Assembly: GCA_964486135.1 (NCBI GenBank)
Contig: CAZAKT010000005.1
Span: forward strand, 1 to 64,000
Source of the DNA: UBA4923 sp964486135
GTDB lineage: Bacteria; Bacillota; Clostridia; Saccharofermentanales; DTU023
Length of the DNA stretch: 64,000 nucleotides
Reading direction: 5' to 3'
Both the position numbers and the translations under genes were made by a program. The notes below the pieces were generated by a model, which was not told where the DNA came from, made no database searches, and saw nothing but the letters and a program-made list of their open reading frames with translations. This document shows positions 53,627-61,528 of this stretch, piece after piece; the stretch's first letter is position 1, and each line of letters begins with the position of its first letter.

Positions 53627-55345
53627 ATGACTGATTTCAACAAACAAGATAAGAGCATCAATATCATCGATACCAACCTGGCCAACTGCGTCGACTGTTA
53701 CCGCTGTGTCCGCGCCTGCCCCGTCAAGGCCATCCGGGTAACGGGCGGGCACGCCCGCGTGGAAAGCGAGCTCTGCATCCAGTGCGGTACCTGCGTCCAC
53801 GAGTGTCCCCAACATGCAAAAATAATCTATCCTTCCCTGGGCGAGGTCAAGGCCCTGATTGAGTCAGGTGCCCGGGTTGCTGCCACAGTCGCCCCCTCCT
53901 TTCCTGCGGCCTTCCCCGACTGGCAAAGCAAACGGATCGCGGCGGCCCTCCGGCATCTGGGTTTCTTCTATGTCGGCGAAACAGCCGATGGGGCGGAGGC
54001 CATTTCAAGGGAGTCCCTCCGTCAGATGGAGGCGGGAAGCATCTTCTCAGCCTGCCCTGCCGTGGTCCGCTACATCGAGCAGGAAAAACCGGAATTCCTG
54101 GACAGGATGATCCCGGTTGCCTCCCCCATGATCGGTCATGCCAGGATCTTGAGAAAACGCTTGGGCCAGGAGATAAAAATTGTCTTCATCGGTCCCTGCG
54201 CGGCAAAAAAACAGGAAATCCTCCGACCTGAAAACCGGGGTGATGTCCAGGTTGTCCTCACTTTCGCCGAACTGGCCCAGTGGTTCGAAGAGGAGGGCGT
54301 CGACCTCCGGCAACTTCCGGTCGAAGCTTTCGATGACGAGGGCGGCTATGATCTGGCCCGCCTCTTCCCCCTCGAGGGGGGCATGCTTAAAACCTGCGGG
54401 ATCTCCGTCGATGCCTCCACAGGCGACATCGTCCATCCCTGCGGAGCGTCGGCCATTGAGGCCCTCTTTGAGATACCGGTTGGTGAATGGGACTTCCAGG
54501 CCGCTGAACCCCTCTTTTGCGAAGGAGGCTGCATCGGGGGACCCGGCTTCCCCTTTGAGGCTAATCTGTTCCAGCGCCGGCGCTTTGTCCTCGACTATGT
54601 CAAGGAAAAGGCCAGGGGGCTCCCTCCCACGCTGGAGGAAGGGGTTGATTTCAGTGTTTCCTTTGAAAAGCGGCGCAAAACCCTCTCCCTCTCCGATGTA
54701 AGTGACGTGGACATCGAGCGGGTCCTCTTTGAGACGGGCAAGGCGGATGAAAGCGAACGGCTGAACTGCGGCGCCTGTGGCTACCGGAGCTGCCGCGAAA
54801 AAGCCGCTGCCGTCGTTCTCGGCCTGGCCGAGGCTTCCATGTGCATCCCGCAGATGAGGCGGCTGGCCGAAAGAAAAATTGACCATATCATTGAACTCTC
54901 ACCTGTTGGAATTGTCGTGCTTGACAAGGATCTGCACATCCAGCATATGAATCCGGCCTTCAGGGATATGTTCCTTTGCACCGACCTGGTCATCGGGCGT
55001 GAGATCAGCTACCTGATCCAGGCCGATGGCTACGAGGCTGCCGCCTCCGGCGCGGGTGACGCCATTGAGGCAGTACGCGCCAAATACGGCAAACGCTACC
55101 ATGAAATTGTCTACCGGTCTGAGGACGACAGCCAGTACATCGGCTTCTACCTGAATCTTTCCAAGATCAAGCTGGATGGCAATCAGATGGATCTTATCCG
55201 GGAGCAAACGGTTAACCAGGCCCGGGAACTGCTCCAGCATCAGATCGAATTCGCCCAGAATATGGCCCAGTATCTTGGTGAAAGCACGGCCGAAAGCGAA
55301 GCCCTGGTCAAGCATATGATCAACCTTTACGAGGAACAGACCTAG
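53627..55345 (+). CDS. Sensory [FeFe] hydrogenase with PAS domain (HydS-like)
   Basis: 572 aa. Two [4Fe-4S] motifs (Cys21, 24, 27, 31; Cys50, 53, 56, 60), an H-cluster domain with reduced motifs: L1 SACP (Cys143), L2 GPCAAKKQE (Cys191), L3 CEGGCIGGPG (Cys298, Cys302); then a further cysteine region (NCGACGYRSC, later C in ASMCIPQM) and a PAS domain (about 425-535) with a C-terminal helix. The proton-relay Cys just before the L1 cluster Cys is Ala, as in sensory hydrogenases of group C. It likely senses hydrogen and signals to the phosphatase encoded 3 nt downstream. Confidence 0.9.
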   Translation: MTDFNKQDKSINIIDTNLANCVDCYRCVRACPVKAIRVTGGHARVESELCIQCGTCVHECPQHAKIIYPSLGEVKALIESGARVAATVAPSFPAAFPDWQSKRIAAALRHLGFFYVGETADGAEAISRESLRQMEAGSIFSACPAVVRYIEQEKPEFLDRMIPVASPMIGHARILRKRLGQEIKIVFIGPCAAKKQEILRPENRGDVQVVLTFAELAQWFEEEGVDLRQLPVEAFDDEGGYDLARLFPLEGGMLKTCGISVDASTGDIVHPCGASAIEALFEIPVGEWDFQAAEPLFCEGGCIGGPGFPFEANLFQRRRFVLDYVKEKARGLPPTLEEGVDFSVSFEKRRKTLSLSDVSDVDIERVLFETGKADESERLNCGACGYRSCREKAAAVVLGLAEASMCIPQMRRLAERKIDHIIELSPVGIVVLDKDLHIQHMNPAFRDMFLCTDLVIGREISYLIQADGYEAAASGAGDAIEAVRAKYGKRYHEIVYRSEDDSQYIGFYLNLSKIKLDGNQMDLIREQTVNQARELLQHQIEFAQNMAQYLGESTAESEALVKHMINLYEEQT

Positions 55346-55348
55346 GCC

Positions 55349-56488
55349 ATGCTCCACTACGACCTGGAAATCCGCCAGCACCGGAAGGAGGGGAACTACC
55401 TATGTGGCGACCACACGGTCGCCTTCAGCTTCAAGGATTCCTACTATTTCGCCATCTTCGACGGGATCGGCTCCGGCGTCTTTGCCAACCTGGCCGCCAT
55501 CGGCAATGCGGGCCGTTGGAGCAGGATGATCCGGGAGGGCATATCCATCAGTGAGGCCTGCGAGATAATCGCGTCCGACATGGACCAGACAAGAAGCGCC
55601 CACTCCCCCTTTACCGCCTTTTCCGCCCTCATGCTGACCCGCTACGGGAATGCCCTCCTCTACGCCTTCGAGGCGCCAAAGGCGATCCTGAGACGCGGCA
55701 GGGTCTCTCAAGTCCTTGAGCCCCACCTTTATGACATTGGAGGGGGGCAACTGGGAGAAACGAGACTTGACCTTGAAGAGGGGGATGTGCTCTTCCTTTT
55801 CAGTGACGGAGTAGCCCAGGCTGGCCTTGGCAAGGCCTATCCGCTCGGCTGGGGCGAGGCTGGCGCAGCCTCCTACCTCCAGGTCTGCAGCAGGGAATAC
55901 CCCGACAGCGAGATTCTTGACCATCTCATCCAACGTTGCCAGCTCCTTTCCGGCGACAGCCATGCGGATGACACGACAGCCCTCATGATCAAGGCCGTAA
56001 AAGCCAAACACCTCAGCCTCTTCTCGGGACCGCCGGCCTCCCGGGGTCAGGACAAGGCCTTCGCGGAAGCCTTCGAAAATGCGGCGGGCCACCGGGTGAT
56101 CTGCGGCTCTTCAACGGCCGAGGTCCTGGCACGGGAACTCCGCGTCCGCCTCTCCTTCCTGTCCGAGGGTGAGGGCATGCATTCGCCACCCCAGTATTTT
56201 ATGAAGGGGGCGGACCTGGTCACGGAAGGGGCCCTGGCTCTCAACCAGGCGACCAACCTGCTGGAGGCCGACCCGCTTGAAATCCAGGGGGACACGCCCG
56301 CGGAGCAACTGGCCCGCTTCCTGCTGAAGGCCGATGTAATTGATATCTATGAAGGCAAGGCCAGGAACGAGGCCCACCGTGCCCTCTTTTTCCGCCAACT
56401 GGGTATCAGGCCACGCAAGGAGGCCCTGCGAAGCATTATGCAGGCCCTTGAGGACAGGGGCAAAAGGATTCATTACCACGCTTTCTAA
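55349..56488 (+). CDS. SpoIIE-family PP2C-type serine/threonine phosphatase
   Basis: 379 aa. Residues 1-215 form the PP2C/SpoIIE domain with metal-binding acids: Gly20-Asp21, Asp38 in FAIFDGIGSG, FLFSDGV (about 151) and the Asp pair in SHADDTTALM (about 203). The rest (about 220-379) is unrecognised, with a mostly helical C-terminus. Hydrogenase-linked phosphatases of this type occur beside sensory hydrogenases and are thought to relay their signal. Gap to the hydrogenase gene is 3 nt. No anti-sigma or antagonist gene is in view. Confidence 0.88.
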   Translation: MLHYDLEIRQHRKEGNYLCGDHTVAFSFKDSYYFAIFDGIGSGVFANLAAIGNAGRWSRMIREGISISEACEIIASDMDQTRSAHSPFTAFSALMLTRYGNALLYAFEAPKAILRRGRVSQVLEPHLYDIGGGQLGETRLDLEEGDVLFLFSDGVAQAGLGKAYPLGWGEAGAASYLQVCSREYPDSEILDHLIQRCQLLSGDSHADDTTALMIKAVKAKHLSLFSGPPASRGQDKAFAEAFENAAGHRVICGSSTAEVLARELRVRLSFLSEGEGMHSPPQYFMKGADLVTEGALALNQATNLLEADPLEIQGDTPAEQLARFLLKADVIDIYEGKARNEAHRALFFRQLGIRPRKEALRSIMQALEDRGKRIHYHAF

Positions 56489-56518
56489 GCGGGCCTGGCC
56501 TCGTGATATGATACGGAC

Positions 56519-57496
56519 ATGGGCCCAATACCAGAAAAACCTCTGATCATCATCAACCCTATGGCAGGCCGCTACAAGGCACCTGATTCCGCGGCCCTCC
56601 TCCGCCGCGAACTGGAGCGGAGAGGGGCTTCCGTCCGTGAAATCTTTACGACGGGGATCGGCGACGCCCGGGCGATCGCTTCCCGTGAAGCCGGGAAACA
56701 TGACCTGGTCGTCGCCTGTGGCGGTGACGGCACCCTGTCGGAAGTCATTTCTGGACTTATGGCGGTTGAATCACCGCCTGATGTTGGTTTTTTGCCGGTG
56801 GGATCAACCTGTGATATAGCCCGGACCTTCCAGCTCAGCGCCAAACCGGTCCAAGCCGCCCACGAGATGGTGAGCGGAGTCGCCTATGCCATTGACATTG
56901 GCCAAATCAAGGGCAGCCCTCCCCTTCTTCGCGATGACCTGCCCCTGGGCGTAGTTCCAGACGATCCGGATCTCCTGCCGGACTATTTTACCTACGTGGC
57001 GAGTTTTGGCGCTTTCACTGAAACCTCCTACGCGACCGGCCGTGAACTGAAGCGGTCCCTGGGACATTTCGCCTACATCCTGAAAGGTCTCCAGTCCGTG
57101 CCTGGCATCCGCCCCCAAATCTGCAGGGTCCTCCTCGATGGTGAGGACTATTCCGGTAAATATATCTTCGGCGGGGTCCTCAATTCTTTCTCGGTCGGAG
57201 GCATGGTCAAGCTGGATCAGGTCTATCTGGACGATGGTTATTACGAGGTCCTCCTCATTGAGCCCCCGCGAAATCTGGGCCAGACGGCCAGTCTTCTTTC
57301 CCAGCTGCTCAGGCGGCAAACAGGGGCTTCCATAATCCGAAGACAGGCCCGGGAGATCGTTTTCAGCTTCCCTGAACCCCTTTCATTCACCGTTGACGGG
57401 GAATATGGGGGGACACGGACAGACTGGACAATCACCAACATCCCTCAAGCCATCAGACTCCGCGTACCTAGGCCTCCCGGGAACCGGGCCCCCTGA
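56519..57496 (+). CDS. Diacylglycerol/lipid kinase (YegS/BmrU family)
   Basis: 325 aa. N-terminal kinase domain with the ATP motif GGDGT (68-72) in VACGGDGTLSEVISGL, INPMAGR near the start, and the C-terminal beta-sandwich ending FTVDGEYGG. Phosphorylates diacylglycerol or a related lipid, recycling head-group turnover products. ATG 30 nt after the phosphatase gene. A hydrophobic lipid-facing pocket is typical but cannot be checked here. Confidence 0.9.
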   Translation: MGPIPEKPLIIINPMAGRYKAPDSAALLRRELERRGASVREIFTTGIGDARAIASREAGKHDLVVACGGDGTLSEVISGLMAVESPPDVGFLPVGSTCDIARTFQLSAKPVQAAHEMVSGVAYAIDIGQIKGSPPLLRDDLPLGVVPDDPDLLPDYFTYVASFGAFTETSYATGRELKRSLGHFAYILKGLQSVPGIRPQICRVLLDGEDYSGKYIFGGVLNSFSVGGMVKLDQVYLDDGYYEVLLIEPPRNLGQTASLLSQLLRRQTGASIIRRQAREIVFSFPEPLSFTVDGEYGGTRTDWTITNIPQAIRLRVPRPPGNRAP

Positions 57497-57512
57497 AAGA
57501 GGAGGATCAGGC

Positions 57513-58604
57513 ATGAGAGCCGGGCAAGAAAAGGGACAGCGCCAGGATCATGGGCTCGGTGAGCTTTTGCGCTACGAAAATGTTGCCTGGTTTGAGGATG
57601 GCCTGGTCAGGATCCTTGACCGGCGTGTCTATCCTACAGAAAAACGCTTTGTTGAATGCTCCAGCGTGGAGGAAGTGGCAGGGGCCATCACTGACATGGT
57701 GACCCAAAGCGCGGGCCCCTACACAGCCGCCGGTATGGGTATGGCCCTGGCCGCCTGGCAGGTCAGGGAAAAAAGTCAGGGGGAACAGTGGACCGCACTC
57801 GAAGAAGCGGCTGGCCAACTCGCCCGCGCAAGACCCACGACCGAGGCCAGGATGAGGCGGGTCACGGGGGCTTCCCTCCTGGCGGCCAAGGCAGCCCTTG
57901 CCCGGGGTGAAAGCGACTTGTCTCCAAGTCTCTTTCAAATTGCCTTCGACTCGCTCGAGCGCCGCTATGAGCGCATGGCCCACGTTGGCGAGCATCTTGT
58001 CTCCCTCTTCTCCCCCCAAACCACCCTTATGACCCATTGCTACGGCGAGACAATCGTGGGGACCATGATCCGGGCAGCCCGGGCAAAAGGAATAGACTTG
58101 AAGATTTTCTGCCCCGAGACCCGGCCCTACTTCCAGGGCGCCCGGCTGACCGCCAGCCTGGCCGCCGATATGGGTGTCGACGTCACCGTCATTACGGACA
58201 ACATGCCCGCCGAGCTCCTTTCGCACCGGAAGATAGATCTTTTCACCACGGCCGCCGACGCCATCACGACCGGGGGTTTTGTGGTCAACAAGACCGGGAC
58301 CTTGCAGATCGCCATCGTCGCCAAGTACTATGGTGTGCCCTATTTCGTAACCGGTATCCCGGACGGAGTGAGCCTGGATCAAATTACCATCGAGGAGCGG
58401 GACCCTGAATTTGTGCTCCAGGTTGGCGGCATCCACCATACCAAAGAAGCTGTCAAGGGCTACTATCCTGCCTTTGATATAACCCCACCCCATTTGGTGA
58501 CGGGGGTCGTCACCGATCTGGGAATTCTGACCCCCTATAATCTGGGGGACTATCCTTCGCAGCCTGGGAGCAAGGCCGATTACTGGGGAAGCCCGGTCCT
58601 TTGA
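57513..58604 (+). CDS. eIF-2B alpha/beta/delta-family protein (MtnA-like isomerase fold)
   Basis: 363 aa from the ATG at 57513 with GAGGAGG upstream; it begins 16 nt after the lipid kinase stops. Family features: LMTHCYGETIVGTMIRAA, FCPETRPYFQGARLTASLA (glycine/arginine loop), VTVITDNMPAELL and the Asp in DAITTGGFVVNKTGTLQIA. These fit 5-methylthioribose-1-phosphate isomerase and ribose-1,5-bisphosphate isomerase relatives. No other methionine-salvage gene is nearby, so the exact sugar phosphate is open. Confidence 0.82.
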   Translation: MRAGQEKGQRQDHGLGELLRYENVAWFEDGLVRILDRRVYPTEKRFVECSSVEEVAGAITDMVTQSAGPYTAAGMGMALAAWQVREKSQGEQWTALEEAAGQLARARPTTEARMRRVTGASLLAAKAALARGESDLSPSLFQIAFDSLERRYERMAHVGEHLVSLFSPQTTLMTHCYGETIVGTMIRAARAKGIDLKIFCPETRPYFQGARLTASLAADMGVDVTVITDNMPAELLSHRKIDLFTTAADAITTGGFVVNKTGTLQIAIVAKYYGVPYFVTGIPDGVSLDQITIEERDPEFVLQVGGIHHTKEAVKGYYPAFDITPPHLVTGVVTDLGILTPYNLGDYPSQPGSKADYWGSPVL

Positions 58605-58610
58605 TTTGAG

Positions 58611-58639
58611 TTGTTTTGGAATGGCACTCGTGATAGGAT
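58611..58639 (+). promoter_or_regulatory. Putative promoter of selD
   Basis: TTGTTT (58611-58616), 17-nt spacer, TAGGAT (58634-58639). The start would fall near 58646, about 50 nt before the selD ATG. Both boxes are weak. Confidence 0.4.
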
Positions 58640-58698
58640 ACGGGCGGAGCTTTCCAAAGAGGGAGCTTATCCAAATAGTATGAAAAGGAGGTGCGACT

Positions 58699-59742
58699 AT
58701 GTCTGAACAAACTATCCGTCTGACGGAGCTGACCAAGGCGGGCGGTTGAGGAGCCAAGATAGGACCGGCGGTTCTTTCCCAACTTCTTTCCGGATTGCCC
58801 AAGTTTTCCGACCAGCGCCTCCTTATCGGTTATGATTCCGACGACGATGCCTGCGTCTACCTGGTTTCGGAGGAGATCGCCCTTATCCAGACGGTTGATT
58901 TCTTCCCGCCCGTGGTCGATGACCCCTATGACTATGGCCGCATCGCGGCGGCCAATGCCCTGAGTGATGTCTACGCCATGGGTGCCGAACCAAAAACGGC
59001 CTTGAATCTGCTTTGTTTCTCCAGCTGTATGGATCTGGACCTAGTCCGAAGAATCCTGGAAGGTGGAGCGGACAAATGCCTGGAGGCGGGTGTCTCCATC
59101 GCGGGCGGTCACAGCGTCGAGGACGAAGAGCCCAAGTATGGACTTTCCGTCATGGGCCTTTGCCAGCCCGGCAGGATCCGACGCAATGACACAGCCCGGG
59201 CAGGTGATGTCCTGGTGCTCACCAAGGCACTCGGGACAGGCGCCCTCTCAACGGCGGCCAAGGCCAAGCTGATCGACAAAGAAACGGAAAAGACCCTGGT
59301 GGATTCCATGGCTGATCTGAACCGTTATGCCTTTGAGGCCTCCGTCGGACTCGACGTCTCGGCTTCGACGGATATCACCGGTTTCGGTCTTCTCGGCCAC
59401 GTCAAGGAAATGACAGGGCGGGACAGACAGATCACAATGGCGATCGAGAGCCAAAAGCTACCCCTCCTGCCCCAGGCCCTGGAAATGGCAGAAGAGGGCA
59501 TGCTGCCCGGAGGTTGTTACCGTAACCGCGACTTTGTCGGGGAGGCGGTGGCATTCGAAGAAGGCATACCACTGGCTCTGACCGACTTGATGTTTGATCC
59601 GCAGACCTCGGGCGGCCTCCTCCTCGCCATGCGTGAAGAAGCGGCCCGGACCTACCTCGATTTACTTGGCAAGGACGGGAGAAAGGCCTGGATTATCGGG
59701 CGCGTCCTGCCTGCGGAAGCAGTCGCCATCCGGGTCAGCTGA
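58699..59742 (+). CDS. selD: Selenide, water dikinase, selenocysteine-containing
   Basis: 347 aa; makes selenophosphate from selenide and ATP. The reading frame runs from the ATG at 58699 (AAAGGAGGTG upstream) through an in-frame TGA at 58747-58749, giving KAGGUGAKIGP with selenocysteine at residue 17, exactly where other SelD proteins have catalytic Cys or Sec, followed by the essential Lys20. Then GYDSDDDACVY (ATP/metal Asp residues), GGHSVEDEEPKYGL and the C-terminal PQTSGGLLLAM. A start after the TGA would lose the active site. A SECIS-like hairpin follows the TGA. SelD thereby depends on its own product, a recognised autocontrol. Confidence 0.95.
58761..58775 (+). promoter_or_regulatory. 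SECIS-like hairpin for UGA readthrough in selD
   Basis: 6-bp stem AGGACC / GGTTCT (one G-U) closing a 3-nt loop GGC at 58767-58769, starting 12 nt after the UGA, with the loop 17-19 nt downstream. Bacterial SECIS elements sit at this distance and show guanines in the loop for SelB binding. Confidence 0.6.
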
Positions 59743-59879
59743 ACCAAACGCCCAACCGGCTCCTATCTTGATTTTAATCCTCAAACCGCCTGACCAAGGC
59801 CTTTTATGGTACCTGAAAGCTGGTGCCTGCCTGGGATGCCGGCACACATTCATGTTAATGATTATGAGGAGAATACTTT

Positions 59880-61016
59880 GTGAAAAAACTATCCAAATAC
59901 GCAGTCATCCTGACTGGAGCCGTAATCGGCTTCGCGGGAATTCTGTTGATGCTCGAGGGCAATCCAGCCAATATGGGCTTTTGTATTGCCTGTTTCCTGA
60001 GAGACACGGCGGGCGCACTCAAGCTGCATTCAGCCGGGCCCGTCCAATACGTCAGGCCTGAAATAATCGGCTTGATCCTGGGCTCTTTTGTCATTTCATT
60101 ACTGACAAAAGAGTTCCGCGCCCGCGGCGGTTCTTCGCCGCTGACCCGTTTCTTTCTTGGCTTTATGGTCATGGTCGGCGCCCTGGTTTTCCTGGGCTGT
60201 CCGCTCCGCATGGTCCTCCGCATGGCAGCCGGTGATCTCAACGCCTGGATCGCCCTCATCGGCTTCGTACTCGGTATTTACATAGGAACCCTCTTCCTCA
60301 AATCCGGTTTCTCGCTGGGCCGGACCTACAAGCTGAACCCCATGGAGGGGGCAATCGTACCTGTCCTCCAGCTCCCGCTCCTGCTCATGCTGGCGCTGGC
60401 TTCACCCCTCCTGGCCTTCTCGGAAAGCGGACCAGGCTCCATGCACGCATCCCTATGGCTGGCACTGGGCCTCTCCTTCCTGGTTGGCATCCTTGGCCAG
60501 CGCTCAAGGATCTGTCAGGCAGGGGGCGTCAGGGACGTCTTCATGATCCGGGACAGCCATCTCTTCTGGGGCAATGTGGGAATCTTCGGAGTTGCCCTGA
60601 TTTTCAATCTTGCGACCAACAATGTCAACATTGGACTCTACCATCAGCCCATCGCCCACAGCCAGTGGATTTGGAATATTGCCGGCATGATGGTTGTCGG
60701 CCTGGGCTCAGTCCTGCTGGGCGGCTGCCCCATGCGCCAGCTGGTCCTCACCGGGACAGGGAATGTGGACTCCGGCATCACGGTTATTGGCCTGGTCGCG
60801 GGCGCGGCCTTCAGCCATAACTTCGGCCTGGCTTCGTCAGGGGATGTTTACGAGGAAGGAACCAGCCTTGTGACCGGTGGTGGCACGACGGAGGCGGGAC
60901 GGATCGCAGTGATCGTCTCCTTTGTTCTGATGCTGGTGATCGGGGTCTTTTATTCACGCCGGTCAAAAACAAAAGCCAGAAAATTAGCCAATAATGGAAA
61001 GGCGAGAAAAGTATGA
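59880..61016 (+). CDS. yedE: YedE-family putative selenium transporter
   Basis: 378 aa, about ten membrane helices in two halves. Cys-containing family motifs: GFCIACFLRDTAGAL, FLGCPLRMVLRMAAGDLNAW, GQRSRICQAGGVRD and LLGGCPMRQLVLTGTGNVDS. YedE relatives of the YeeE thiosulfate carrier occur with selenium genes and are proposed to import a selenium species. GTG start with GAGGAG upstream. Its stop overlaps the next ATG (ATGA). The 137 nt before it hold no gene. Confidence 0.9.
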   Translation: MKKLSKYAVILTGAVIGFAGILLMLEGNPANMGFCIACFLRDTAGALKLHSAGPVQYVRPEIIGLILGSFVISLLTKEFRARGGSSPLTRFFLGFMVMVGALVFLGCPLRMVLRMAAGDLNAWIALIGFVLGIYIGTLFLKSGFSLGRTYKLNPMEGAIVPVLQLPLLLMLALASPLLAFSESGPGSMHASLWLALGLSFLVGILGQRSRICQAGGVRDVFMIRDSHLFWGNVGIFGVALIFNLATNNVNIGLYHQPIAHSQWIWNIAGMMVVGLGSVLLGGCPMRQLVLTGTGNVDSGITVIGLVAGAAFSHNFGLASSGDVYEEGTSLVTGGGTTEAGRIAVIVSFVLMLVIGVFYSRRSKTKARKLANNGKARKV

Positions 61017-61219
61017 AAACGATTGATGCCAGAGGCTTGTCCTGTCCGGAACCCGTCCTGCTGACCAAGCAGGCTCTTGCTGAAGGGGAATTCCCCTTCA
61101 CTGTCCTGGTCGATGACGAGACGCCCCGTGAAAACATTATGCGCTTTGCCAAGAGCAAGGGACTCCAAGCTGAACTGTCGGTGGACGACGGCGATTACGT
61201 CATTTTGCTTACCCAATAA
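61013..61219 (+). CDS. yedF: YedF-like TusA/SirA-family protein
   Basis: 68 aa. TusA fold with the single conserved Cys in ARGLSCPEPVLLTKQAL (Cys10), which could carry persulfide or perselenide. The start overlaps the yedE stop by 4 nt, so the two are coupled; the partner is probably the transporter or SelD. In some bacteria YedF carries a longer C-terminal DsrE domain, absent here. Confidence 0.9.
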   Translation: MKTIDARGLSCPEPVLLTKQALAEGEFPFTVLVDDETPRENIMRFAKSKGLQAELSVDDGDYVILLTQ

Positions 61220-61220
61220 A

Positions 61221-61460
61221 ATGGCTTGGATCGCAACCTTTCATTCACATTTTGGCGCCCTGAATTTTCTCAGGCGCCTTGAGGAGCTGGGGGATGACCG
61301 GGCGGAAATAATTCCGGCCCCCCGGCGCCTTTCCATTTCCTGTGGTTCAGCTGTCCGCTTCCACCTGCCCTTTGACGCTTCCGCTATGGTTGACGAGGAT
61401 ACGGACGGGGTTTTTCTGGAAGAGGACGGCCGCTACAGGCAGATATTTTCAAGCGATTGA
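61221..61460 (+). CDS. DUF3343 putative Se/S carrier protein
   Basis: 79 aa, starting 1 nt after yedF stops. Pattern of DUF3343: AWIATFHSHFGALNFLRRLEE, then PAPRRLSISCGSAVRF with the conserved Cys and Arg-Phe pair. Members occur with selenium or thiol-redox genes and are proposed to bind selenium or sulfur. Likely a third component after YedE and YedF. No membrane helix. Confidence 0.85.
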   Translation: MAWIATFHSHFGALNFLRRLEELGDDRAEIIPAPRRLSISCGSAVRFHLPFDASAMVDEDTDGVFLEEDGRYRQIFSSD

Positions 61461-61528
61461 CCCCGACGCATGGACAGCCGCCGGGGTCAGGCTTTGGTAA
61501 GATAGTTGTGTAATCTTCGTAGGAAGAG

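Noticed and set aside
57507..58802. Minus-strand ORF of 431 codons
   Set aside because: Antisense to the MtnA-like gene and the start of selD; its sequence is low-information and it would span two real genes.
58795..59742. SelD starting after the UGA (315 aa)
   Set aside because: It would start at a TTG with no ribosome site and lose the catalytic Sec17/Lys20 segment; the longer frame through UGA fits the family.
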